Origin: SZUA-76 sp945787585
GTDB lineage: Bacteria > Pseudomonadota > Gammaproteobacteria > SZUA-140
Assembly: GCA_947258425.1 (NCBI GenBank)
Contig: CAMYIG010000099.1
Coordinates: 1-8,556, forward strand
Direction: 5' to 3'
DNA length: 8,556 nt
The notes beneath the pieces are model-generated. The model saw only the letters and a list, made by a program, of their open reading frames with translations. It was not told where the DNA came from and made no database searches. The position numbers and the translations under genes were made by a program. Shown here in pieces: positions 1 through 6,627 of the stretch (position 1 is its first letter; every line of letters starts with the position of its first letter).

Positions 1-66
1 GGCGCAGGCCGGAATCCAGTGGCCCACTGAATTTGAAACGCTGGACTCCGGCCTGCGCCGGAGTGA
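1..66. repeat. Palindromic dispersed-type repeat, cut by the window start
   Basis: Bases 1-19 and 41-59 form a 19-bp inverted repeat with a single mismatch (14 against 46, an A-C that becomes a G-U pair in the minus-strand transcript). The right arm also folds on itself: CTCCGGC (46-52), loop CTGC, GCCGGAG (57-63). The left arm would need bases before position 1 to do the same, so the element is probably truncated. The pattern, two small hairpins nested in a larger one and ending in GGAGTGACG, resembles intergenic palindromic repeats scattered through many proteobacterial genomes. It lies 12-15 bp beyond the plsC stop and may end or stabilise that transcript, although no T-run follows it on the minus strand inside the window. 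Confidence 0.75.
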
Positions 67-78
67 CGAGTGAGGGCG

Positions 79-792
79 CTAACCCTTAAACGTAATCTCC
101 GCCATCTGCCCCTCAATCCACGACTCAACCTCGTTGTTGATCTCTTCGATGGTTTTACCTTCGCTCTCGATCATCGGCCCGATGCGTACCTGAATCGTCC
201 CCGGCTGTTTGATGAACTTGCGCCGCGACCAGAACTCACCGGCATTATGCGCCATCGGCACCACTGGGTAACCACTGCTTTGTGCCAGTGATGCGCCACC
301 CAGTGCGTAACGCCCCTTTTGACCCGGCGCAATGCGTGTCCCTTCGGGAAAGATTACCACCCAGCGGCCATTCTTCAAACGCTCAGTGCCCTGCTCAATC
401 AGCTGCTGCCGTGCTTTGCCACGCGCCTTGCGATCAATTGCAATCGGCTCCAGCAGCGCCAGTCCCCAGCCAAAAAAGGGTACCTTCAACAGCTCGCGTT
501 TCATCACCCACACCTGCGGCGGAAAAATCACCTGCAACGCCAGCGTCTCCCAGGTCGACTGATGTTTGGACATCACAATCGCATTACGTTCGGGAATATT
601 TTCACGTCCTTCAATCTGATATCGTATGCCGCATGTCACCTTCAGCCACCACAGATTAAAACGGGCCCACTGCGATAAAAAACCGTAGCGTACCGAAAAC
701 GGAAATGGAAAAGTAAATAGACACAGAATGGCAAATATAACCACCGTCACCCACATGCCCAACGCAAAAAATAGCGATCTTGCTAACAACAC
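79..792 (-). CDS. plsC: 1-acyl-sn-glycerol-3-phosphate acyltransferase (PlsC)
   Basis: This 237-residue inner-membrane enzyme transfers an acyl chain to lysophosphatidic acid to make phosphatidic acid, the precursor of membrane phospholipids. An N-terminal hydrophobic segment (about residues 7-31) should anchor it. Acyltransferase motif I appears as KHQSTWE, with His77 and an acidic residue five positions on (Glu82 instead of the usual Asp, a variant I recall from Pseudomonas-type PlsC). Motif II includes KREL (98-101) and PFFGWG, and motif III is FPEGTR (148-153). Length is normal for the family. The start is GTG at 792: GAGGTG at 800-805 sits 7 bases ahead of it. It is the last gene of the glyQ-glyS-gmhB-plsC order, but a MITE-like element now separates it from gmhB, so its transcription may depend on read-through. 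A paralogous acyltransferase of the same fold remains possible. Confidence 0.93.
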   Translation of the reverse strand: MLLARSLFFALGMWVTVVIFAILCLFTFPFPFSVRYGFLSQWARFNLWWLKVTCGIRYQIEGRENIPERNAIVMSKHQSTWETLALQVIFPPQVWVMKRELLKVPFFGWGLALLEPIAIDRKARGKARQQLIEQGTERLKNGRWVVIFPEGTRIAPGQKGRYALGGASLAQSSGYPVVPMAHNAGEFWSRRKFIKQPGTIQVRIGPMIESEGKTIEEINNEVESWIEGQMAEITFKG

Positions 793-799
793 CTGATTA

Positions 800-805
800 C
801 ACCTC
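800..805 (-). promoter_or_regulatory. Ribosome binding site deciding the GTG start of plsC
   Basis: GAGGTG on the minus strand lies 7 bases before the GTG codon at 790-792. It supports this GTG as the true start. It falls between the plsC start and the neighbouring MITE-like element, so the insertion left the translation signal intact. Confidence 0.75.
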
Positions 806-810
806 GATAC

Positions 811-978
811 TTAAGGAACCTCTGATTAATTCATGAACGGTAGCGATGAGTCCAAAATATCCAACTGCTGCGTTGCTAATCTTAGCAATAGGCCCGCTAT
901 TACTGGCGATTAGCGCCTTGCATTTGAATATTTTGACTCTCATCTCTATCCGCCCAGAATTAATCAGAGGTTCCTTAA
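811..978. mobile_element. MITE-like palindromic element with TTAA flanks
   Basis: A 160-bp element (815-974) has perfect 18-bp terminal inverted repeats, GGAACCTCTGATTAATTC, and is flanked on both sides by TTAA (811-814 and 975-978), consistent with a 4-bp target duplication. Beyond the termini the arms stay complementary with small gaps almost to the middle: GATGAG, CAAAATAT, GCTAAT and TAGGCC/GCGGGCC tracts recur in mirrored order. A transcript through it could therefore form a long hairpin. It contains no reading frame worth calling, so it would need a transposase supplied from elsewhere. The terminal sequence looks to me like IS5-type ends, but that is recollection, not a search. It fills most of the gmhB-plsC gap, 19 bp from the gmhB stop and 18 bp from the plsC start, counting the TTAA flanks. 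Confidence 0.82.
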
Positions 979-997
979 CAGTTAAACAATTCTCGGA

Positions 998-1543
998 TTA
1001 CTGACTTAGCAGCGCAGCGACTGCCGCGGCAAGGTCATCAAACACATCAACAGGCGCAACAAGCGGCGTTTCCACCAATGTTTTTTCGGTCGCCAATCCT
1101 TTGCCGGTACGCACCAGTATCGCCCGCGCGCCCACCGCCTGTGCAGCCTGCAGGTCACGCAGCGAGTCACCAATGGCAGGCACCCCCGTTAGTTTGATCT
1201 GTAGACGCTTTTCAATATCGTGAAGCATACCTGGCTTTGGTTTTCGACAATCGCAACTATCATCCGGGCCATGGGGGCAATAAAAGATCGCGTCGATACG
1301 ACCACCGACTTTGCCGACTTCACGCTGCATCTTTTCGTGAATGCGATTGAGAGTGCCCAGATCGAAGTGGCCACGCGCAATGCCCGACTGATTAGTCACC
1401 ACCATCACCTGATAACGGGCGTGAGTGAGCGCCGCGATCGCCTCCGCACTGCCAGGCAACAGGCGCCACTCCTCGGGGGATTTTATAAAGGCATCCGAGT
1501 CTTCATTGATAACACCATCACGATCAAGCACGATCAATTTCAT
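998..1543 (-). CDS. gmhB: D-glycero-beta-D-manno-heptose-1,7-bisphosphate 7-phosphatase
   Basis: This cytoplasmic HAD-superfamily phosphatase removes the 7-phosphate from heptose bisphosphate on the way to ADP-heptose for the LPS inner core. All family marks are present in 181 residues: the nucleophile motif DRDGVIN (Asp7 and Asp9), the TNQSG motif (50-54), a zinc-binding set CPHGPDDSCDC (Cys89, His91, Cys97, Cys99), the adjoining RKPKPG (100-105) and the Mg-binding GDS (125-127). Length is typical. The ATG start has only a modest purine stretch (AGGCCGAG) ahead of it. It begins 27 bp after the glyS stop, which points to co-transcription from glyQS. The closely related histidinol-phosphate phosphatases share the fold, but the short single-domain form and the cysteine pattern favour GmhB. 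Confidence 0.94.
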   Translation of the reverse strand: MKLIVLDRDGVINEDSDAFIKSPEEWRLLPGSAEAIAALTHARYQVMVVTNQSGIARGHFDLGTLNRIHEKMQREVGKVGGRIDAIFYCPHGPDDSCDCRKPKPGMLHDIEKRLQIKLTGVPAIGDSLRDLQAAQAVGARAILVRTGKGLATEKTLVETPLVAPVDVFDDLAAAVAALLSQ

Positions 1544-1570
1544 AACAAGATACTCGGCCTCATGTTACGC

Positions 1571-3658
1571 CTACGCTGTTTGCAGACGCGCCAGATCGGC
1601 GGCCTGCATAAACAACCCATGCACCCCGTTCAACAGTGCAATACGATTGTGGCGCAGGGCGTCATCTTCTGCCATCACCATTACCTGCTCAAAAAACAGA
1701 TCGACGGCCGCCTGCATACTCGCCAGTTCTGTTAACGCAGCCGTATAGTCACCGGCATCAAACAGCGGCGTGACCACCGCTGTCAAATCAGTAAACGCCT
1801 TAAACAGCGCCAGCTCACTTGTATCATTCAAAAGTGATTGATCAATCTTTGCTGGAATCTCACCGTCAACTTTCTTCAGAATATTGGCGATACGCTTGTT
1901 GGCCGCGGCCAGCGGCTCGGCCTGCGGCAACTGACGAAAGGCTTCAACAGCGCGCACACGCAGGTCAAAATCACGCGGCTGCGTGGGACGACGCGACAGC
2001 ACCGCATCAAACAGATCACGGCTGATACCTTTATCAACGTAGTAAGCTTGCAGACGACCCATCATAAAATCAAAGGCCTGCTCAATCACTTCACCGCTCA
2101 CCGTCACTTTACCCTGAGCGGCATATTGGTCTGCGCTGTGCTGCAATAACTGCATCAGATCCAGTGGCAACGCTTTTTCGATAATAATACGCAGTAGACC
2201 AAGTGCCGCACGGCGCAACGCAAACGGGTCTTTGTCGCCAGTCGGTGGCTGCCCAATGGCGAAGATACCGACGAGTGTATCGAGCTTATCCGCGATCGCG
2301 AGCGACTGTGCAATCACGTGTTGCGGTAGCTCATCACCGGCGAAACGCGGCAGGTACTGTTCTTCAAGCGCGGCAGCCACTTCCGCCGCAACACCATCGT
2401 GGGTGGCGTAGTAACGCCCCATGATGCCCTGCAACTCTGGAAATTCACCCACCATCTCGGTCATCAAATCACATTTCGAAAGTACACCGGCCTGCTGTGC
2501 CTGTGAGCGATCGCCGCCCAGCTGCGCTGCGATGTCAGCCGCCAGCGCAGCAACGCGATCAGATTTTTCTTTCAGCGTGCCGAGTTTTATCTGAAAGACG
2601 ACACTCTCAAGGCGTGCCGCCAGCGCCGCCAGTGGTTGCTTGCGATCCTGCTGCCAGAAAAAGACCGCGTCCGAAAGTCTTGGGCGAATCACGCGTTCGT
2701 TACCGGCACGCACGACATCCATATTGGAGCTGGCGATATTGCTCACTGTAATGAAGTGCGGCATCAACGCGCCGGCCTCATCCACCACATGAAAGTATTT
2801 CTGATGCCCCTTCATTGCAGAGATCAACGCCTCCGCAGGCACCTCGAGAAAACGTTGTTCAAAGTTACCCGCCAATGCGACAGGCCACTCCACCATACCG
2901 GTGACCTCATCCAGCAGGGCATCATCGATCACTGCGCGCCCACCCAAACCGACCGCGACCTCCATCACCTGCGCGCGCACCGCTTCGCGGCGCGCACTAA
3001 AATCCGCCATCACGTGTCCTTCACTTTCTAATAGTGGCGCGTAGGCCGCAGGCTCGGCGAGATATATCGTATCGGGGTGATGAAAACGGTGGCCGCGCGT
3101 GGTCTGGCCAGTGTCGACACCAAACATCGATGCGTTGATCACCGTGTTACCCAGCAACATCACCAGCCAGTGCACCGGGCGCACAAACTCCGCTGTGGAT
3201 GCACCCCAGCGCATGCGTCTGGGAATCGGCAGTTGCTTCAGTGCCGCTTCAATGATTCCCGGCAATAACGCACTGCTCGCCAGTCCCTGCTTTGCACTAC
3301 GAAAAACAAGCCATGCGCCTTTTTTGGTTTCGAGTGTCTCGAGCGCATCGACTTCGACACCACATGATTTCGCAAAGCCCTGCACCGCGCGGGTAGGTAG
3401 ACCATCCTCATCAAATGCCGCGGTGACTGCCGGACCACGACGCTCTTCGATGGCATCGGCCTGTGCGACCGCTAAATCGCTCACATAGACAGCAAGGCGA
3501 CGAGGCGACGCATACCAGTGTGTTTCACTGTAATCGAGCGCGGCCTGCTGCAGCCCCTCTCGCACACCACGATTCAATGCCTCGCCCAGTTTACGTAACG
3601 CCTTGGGGGGCAGCTCTTCTGTGCCTATCTCAAAAAGAAAATCAACGCTATCCGACAC
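1571..3658 (-). CDS. glyS: Glycyl-tRNA synthetase, beta subunit
   Basis: This is the beta subunit of the heterotetrameric bacterial glycyl-tRNA synthetase. It binds tRNA-Gly while the alpha subunit activates glycine. The 695 residues match the family length (about 690). Recognisable blocks in order are FLFEIGTEELPP (8-19), SPRRLAVYV (51-59), MKGHQKYF (282-289), KCDLMTEMVGEFPELQG (395-411), GDKDPFALRRAALG (474-487), and the C-terminal anticodon-binding region with AANKRIANILKK (585-596) and AEDDALRHNRIALLN (663-677). The start is GTG at 3658. An in-frame TGA two codons upstream rules out a longer protein. The nearest ribosome-binding candidates are GGTGA and GGGGAT, neither ideal. It follows glyQ after 57 bp, a longer gap than the near-contact often seen in this pair, with no terminator in it. 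Confidence 0.96.
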   Translation of the reverse strand: MSDSVDFLFEIGTEELPPKALRKLGEALNRGVREGLQQAALDYSETHWYASPRRLAVYVSDLAVAQADAIEERRGPAVTAAFDEDGLPTRAVQGFAKSCGVEVDALETLETKKGAWLVFRSAKQGLASSALLPGIIEAALKQLPIPRRMRWGASTAEFVRPVHWLVMLLGNTVINASMFGVDTGQTTRGHRFHHPDTIYLAEPAAYAPLLESEGHVMADFSARREAVRAQVMEVAVGLGGRAVIDDALLDEVTGMVEWPVALAGNFEQRFLEVPAEALISAMKGHQKYFHVVDEAGALMPHFITVSNIASSNMDVVRAGNERVIRPRLSDAVFFWQQDRKQPLAALAARLESVVFQIKLGTLKEKSDRVAALAADIAAQLGGDRSQAQQAGVLSKCDLMTEMVGEFPELQGIMGRYYATHDGVAAEVAAALEEQYLPRFAGDELPQHVIAQSLAIADKLDTLVGIFAIGQPPTGDKDPFALRRAALGLLRIIIEKALPLDLMQLLQHSADQYAAQGKVTVSGEVIEQAFDFMMGRLQAYYVDKGISRDLFDAVLSRRPTQPRDFDLRVRAVEAFRQLPQAEPLAAANKRIANILKKVDGEIPAKIDQSLLNDTSELALFKAFTDLTAVVTPLFDAGDYTAALTELASMQAAVDLFFEQVMVMAEDDALRHNRIALLNGVHGLFMQAADLARLQTA

Positions 3659-3715
3659 GGCTCACCATCCCCAACCCAAATTCAATACGATATTCACACG
3701 GCTTTTTCATCACGG

Positions 3716-4687
3716 TTACGACGCCTTTTGCGCATCATCGCCGCGCCCATCATTACACCCACTACTACACATGGGGAAACCCAACGCCTCGCGCGCCGCA
3801 TAGTAGGCCTCGGCCACTGCACGCGACAGCGTACGCACGCGGCCAATAAAGCGGGCGCGCTCGGTGACACTGATCGCATGGCGCGCGTCGAGCAGATTAA
3901 ACAGATGAGATGCCTTCAACACCATCTCATAGGCGGGCAACGGCAGACCCGCTTCGATTAACTTTTTACTTTCACGCTCACAGTTATCAAACGCAGCGAA
4001 TAGCCCATCAACATCGGCATGCTCAAAGTTATAGGTCGACATCTCGACCTCGTTTTGATGAAACACATCGCCATAGGTCACCTTGCCCAATGGGCCATCG
4101 GCCCACACCAGATCAAAGACGCTCTCGACCCCCTGCAGGTACATCGCGATACGCTCCAGCCCATAGGTAATTTCACCGGTGACAGGCACACAACTCAGAC
4201 CACCGACCTGCTGGAAGTAAGTAAATTGCGTCACCTCCATGCCATTGAGCCACACCTCCCAGCCAAGCCCCCATGCACCCAGTGTCGGCGACTCCCAGTT
4301 GTCTTCGACAAAGCGCACATCGTGCTCCAGCAAGTCCAGCCCCATCGCACGCAACGAACCGAGATAGAGTTCCTGTATCTCCAGTGGCGACGGCTTGATC
4401 ACGACCTGAAACTGGTAGTAATGCTGCAATCGATTGGGGTTTTCGCCATAACGCCCATCAGTGGGGCGACGCGACGGCTGCACATATGCCGCCGCCCACG
4501 GCTCTGGGCCAATCGCGCGCAAAAAGGTGGCGGGGTGAAAGGTGCCGGCACCCACCTCCATATCGTACGGCTGCAACAGCACGCAACCGTGCTCGGCCCA
4601 GTATTGCTGTAGCCCAAGGATAAGCCCCTGAAAGGTGGCACTGTCTATCGTCTGAAGATCTTTCACGTTTGATTTACAACTTAACAT
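3716..4687 (-). CDS. glyQ: Glycyl-tRNA synthetase, alpha subunit
   Basis: This is the catalytic alpha subunit of glycyl-tRNA synthetase, a class II synthetase that forms glycyl-adenylate. It shows QPYDMEVGAGTFHPATFLR (39-57), the motif 2 region VQPSRRPTDGRYGENPNR (69-86), the WEVWLNGMEVTQFTYFQQ block (143-160) and motif 3 TYGLERIAMYLQ (174-185). At 323 residues it is about 20 longer than usual. About 12 extra residues precede the normal TFQ..IL..LQ..W opening, and about 15 follow the usual GFPM end, with a C-terminal tail containing two cysteines. The ATG at 4687 has no clear Shine-Dalgarno; a GTG at 4666 (codon 8) is the only nearby in-frame alternative, and an in-frame TAA eight codons upstream limits extension. 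It heads the minus-strand operon and diverges from the hypothetical gene at 4855. Confidence 0.95.
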   Translation of the reverse strand: MLSCKSNVKDLQTIDSATFQGLILGLQQYWAEHGCVLLQPYDMEVGAGTFHPATFLRAIGPEPWAAAYVQPSRRPTDGRYGENPNRLQHYYQFQVVIKPSPLEIQELYLGSLRAMGLDLLEHDVRFVEDNWESPTLGAWGLGWEVWLNGMEVTQFTYFQQVGGLSCVPVTGEITYGLERIAMYLQGVESVFDLVWADGPLGKVTYGDVFHQNEVEMSTYNFEHADVDGLFAAFDNCERESKKLIEAGLPLPAYEMVLKASHLFNLLDARHAISVTERARFIGRVRTLSRAVAEAYYAAREALGFPMCSSGCNDGRGDDAQKAS

Positions 4688-4743
4688 TATTAAAATTGAG
4701 ATTAATTAAATCACTTTAAAACAGCCTGATTTTTATCCGACCA

Positions 4744-4773
4744 AGTATACCTTGCCACACCCTGTTTTGTACC
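4744..4773 (-). promoter_or_regulatory. Candidate sigma-70 promoter for glyQ
   Basis: On the minus strand, TATACT (4744-4749, five of six consensus bases) lies 18 bp after GGTACA (4768-4773, matching only the ACA half of TTGACA). Transcription would start near 4737, giving a leader of about 50 bases. This is the best -10 seen in the divergent region, but the weak -35 makes it tentative. Confidence 0.35.
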
Positions 4774-4841
4774 AATTTAGCTATTGATAACGATCTTATC
4801 GGGTCAAGCGGATCCTTTTCGCTGCCGATAACCAAAATAAC

Positions 4842-4847
4842 GGAGGT
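4842..4847 (+). promoter_or_regulatory. Ribosome binding site deciding the start of the hypothetical gene
   Basis: GGAGGT is followed by 7 bases and then ATG at 4855. This strong site lets the ATG be chosen over the GTG at 4846, which overlaps the site itself and would add only three codons. Confidence 0.85.
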
Positions 4848-4854
4848 GCTTTTT

Positions 4855-5460
4855 ATGAGTGAACTTGTAATTCAACCGACTACCACCGCCCAGTGGCACG
4901 CACTGGTCAGCGATGCCGAACATGCCGCGGGATATGCGCTCAACGAAGAGCTGGAAAGCTACCTGGTGTTCCTATTAATGCGCTTTACCCGTAAACCACA
5001 GATGCTCTCCCGTATCATGGCGCTGGACTATCTCAAGCAGACCAATGGTTCGCGCAATGAGCGCGGACAGAAACTCAAAGATGTCGGTGATCACTGCCTG
5101 CTCTTTTCCGGCCTCTTCCCGCAACACGCGGAAAAACGCATGGTCAGGGTCAGTTATTTTGTCAAACTGGGCCGCAGCGCCTACCAGCAGGTATTCGAAG
5201 ATCTTCACAATCACGACACGCTCTACTCACACCTGAGCAAAGACTTCGTCACGCTGATGGACATCCTGCAGACGATGCGCGACATCCAGCATGATAATAA
5301 CCACAACACGCACCTCAGCCCGATGCACGCCTTCGACCTGTGGCACGACACTGGCAGCAAACATGCCTACAAAACGATCAAATCGATGACGAATGGACAG
5401 CCAATTAAGCCCGCTTTTGCTAACATTGATGACGACAACCCCCGCTTAATTCGACATTAA
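4855..5460 (+). CDS. Conserved hypothetical protein, helical, soluble
   Basis: A 201-residue protein whose function I do not recognise. Features that look like real conservation are a central block DVGDHCLLFSGLFP (76-89) followed by a basic KRMVRVSYFVKLGRSAY (94-110), a combination I recall from unannotated gammaproteobacterial proteins. The predicted content is mostly helical, with no signal peptide and no membrane span, so it should be cytoplasmic. The C-terminal 50 residues are rich in His, Asn and Asp (HDNNHNTH, 146-153) and look less ordered. The ATG has a strong ribosome binding site, codon use resembles its neighbours, and a hairpin terminator follows the stop, so the gene is expressed as its own unit. 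It is divergent from glyQ. Nothing in the sequence gives a mechanism: there is no nucleotide-binding motif, no zinc cluster and no obvious catalytic triad. Confidence 0.85.
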   Translation: MSELVIQPTTTAQWHALVSDAEHAAGYALNEELESYLVFLLMRFTRKPQMLSRIMALDYLKQTNGSRNERGQKLKDVGDHCLLFSGLFPQHAEKRMVRVSYFVKLGRSAYQQVFEDLHNHDTLYSHLSKDFVTLMDILQTMRDIQHDNNHNTHLSPMHAFDLWHDTGSKHAYKTIKSMTNGQPIKPAFANIDDDNPRLIRH

Positions 5461-5477
5461 TTCGATCGCATAACCGC

Positions 5478-5511
5478 GCCTAATCTCACTTAACTGGGAT
5501 TAGGCAATTTA
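5478..5511 (+). terminator. Hairpin terminator after the hypothetical gene
   Basis: GCCTAATCTCA (5478-5488) pairs with TGGGATTAGGC (5495-5505) through 11 bp including one G-U, around a 6-base loop. AATTTATT follows, a weak T-rich tail. It begins 17 bases after the hypothetical gene's stop. The stem is only moderately GC-rich and the tail is broken by A, so termination may be partial. Confidence 0.6.
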
Positions 5512-5535
5512 TTGCCCGCCACTCTTTGCTATAAT
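5508..5535 (+). promoter_or_regulatory. Extended -10 sigma-70 promoter for the thiolase-tusA unit
   Basis: TGCTATAAT at 5527-5535 is a perfect TATAAT with the TGn extension. The -35 is poor: TTTATT (5508-5513) at 16-bp spacing is the best choice, and the extended -10 would compensate. Transcription should start near 5542, leaving about 40 untranslated bases before the ATG at 5581. Confidence 0.65.
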
Positions 5536-5580
5536 CATCCGATTCTCAGCGAACCCATTAACCACATTTCAGAGTCATCC

Positions 5581-6627
5581 ATGAAAAAACAGCCCAAAGC
5601 CGTCGCGCTTATCTCCGGCGGACTCGATTCCATGTTAGCCGTCAAGGCCCTGCTTGAGCAGGGCGTTCACGTTGAAGGGATCAACTTTTACACCGGCTTT
5701 TGTGTTGAAGGCCATACACACGCCATCCGCAAACAGGACCTGAAAAAGGAAAAGCGTAATAATGCCCTGTGGGTCGCGGAACAGCTTGGTATCAAACTTC
5801 ACATCATTGATGTCATCGATGAATACAAAGATGTGCTCACCAATCCCAAGCACGGCTACGGTGCCAATCTTAACCCCTGCCTCGATTGCAAATCGTTTAT
5901 GGTGACCAAGGCGCGTGAATGGCTAGAAGAAAATGATTTCGACTTCATCATCACCGGCGAAGTGATTGGGCAGCGTCCGATGTCACAGCGCAAAGACACC
6001 ATGCCGATCATCGCCGCGGAGTCTGGCGCAGATGATCGTCTGCTCCGTCCACTATGTGCAAAGCTACTACCGCCCACGCTGCCAGAACGCGAAGGATGGG
6101 TCGATCGTGAAAAACTATTCGATTTCAACGGCCGTTCACGCAAGCCGCAAATGGCGCTCGCCGCACAATACGGCTTCGATGAGTATGCACAACCCGCCGG
6201 GGGCTGCTGTTTTCTCACCGATAAATCTTACTCCGCGAAACTCGGCGATCTGTGGCAGCAACGTGGCAGCAAAAACTACGACCTCGATGACATTATGCTC
6301 CTCAAAGTCGGCCGCCACATCCGCCCCAACGACCATTTCAAGGTGATCATCGGGCGCGAAGAGGGTGAAAATAACTTCATGAATGGCTACCGCAAACAGT
6401 TCACACACATGCGCGCCACCAGTCACCACGGCCCCCTCGCGCTGGTCGATGGCAATGCCAGCAGTGACGATCTAAAGCTTGCCGCGCAACTGGTGGCCCG
6501 CTTTAGCCAGGGGCGTGATGCTGCGGAAGTCAAAGTCGAGGTCATTGAAAAAGGCAACGAAACGCCTTTTACACTTGACGTTGTGCCGATACGCAACGAT
6601 GATATCCCTCAGGCGTGGTACATCTAG
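5581..6627 (+). CDS. PP-loop ATPase, MnmA/ThiI-like tRNA thiolase with NFACT-R-like C-terminus
   Basis: A 348-residue probable RNA thiolase, often labelled tRNA (5-methylaminomethyl-2-thiouridylate)-methyltransferase by similarity. The PP-loop SGGLDS (12-17) is the adenylating signature of MnmA, ThiI and related enzymes. Two cysteine sites follow: NPCLDCK with Cys100 and Cys103, and AGGCCFLTD with Cys209 and Cys210, placed like the two catalytic cysteines of MnmA. GEVIGQRPMSQ (126-136) looks family-specific. The last ~115 residues, starting LLKVGRHIRPN and continuing VIIGREEGENN, resemble the RNA-binding NFACT-R-type domain found fused to PP-loop enzymes; this is from memory. It is too divergent to call mnmA or thiI. 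The ATG at 5581 has AGAG six bases ahead; a TTG at 5512 lies upstream of the -10 and is excluded. Its stop shares one base with the start of a TusA-like gene, the likely sulfur donor. Confidence 0.85.
   Translation: MKKQPKAVALISGGLDSMLAVKALLEQGVHVEGINFYTGFCVEGHTHAIRKQDLKKEKRNNALWVAEQLGIKLHIIDVIDEYKDVLTNPKHGYGANLNPCLDCKSFMVTKAREWLEENDFDFIITGEVIGQRPMSQRKDTMPIIAAESGADDRLLRPLCAKLLPPTLPEREGWVDREKLFDFNGRSRKPQMALAAQYGFDEYAQPAGGCCFLTDKSYSAKLGDLWQQRGSKNYDLDDIMLLKVGRHIRPNDHFKVIIGREEGENNFMNGYRKQFTHMRATSHHGPLALVDGNASSDDLKLAAQLVARFSQGRDAAEVKVEVIEKGNETPFTLDVVPIRNDDIPQAWYI

Noticed and set aside
282..659. Several overlapping plus-strand frames of 76-125 codons across plsC
   Set aside because: All antisense to plsC, mutually overlapping, and of low-complexity composition.
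815..974. Reading the 815-974 element as a riboswitch or small RNA
   Set aside because: The perfect terminal repeats and TTAA flanks fit a transposable element better, and the pairing runs end to end instead of forming several separate helices.
1220..1735. Open frame of 171 codons on the plus strand spanning gmhB and the glyS end
   Set aside because: Antisense to two well-supported genes with no recognisable motif.
4019..4612. Open frame of 197 codons on the plus strand
   Set aside because: It is wholly antisense to glyQ, whose motifs are complete, and its translation shows no family pattern. A shadow of GC-skewed codon use.
4846..4854. GTG start three codons before the chosen ATG of the hypothetical gene
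   Set aside because: It overlaps the strong GGAGGT ribosome binding site, which is correctly spaced for the ATG at 4855.
5512..5580. Upstream TTG start adding 23 residues to the PP-loop enzyme
   Set aside because: It lies upstream of the -10 hexamer and would not be in the transcript; the ATG at 5581 leads directly into the normal PP-loop opening.
6615..6626. Earlier GTG start for the TusA-like protein
   Set aside because: Less likely than the GTG at 6627, which overlaps the upstream stop as TAGTG; not excluded, since neither has a strong ribosome binding site.
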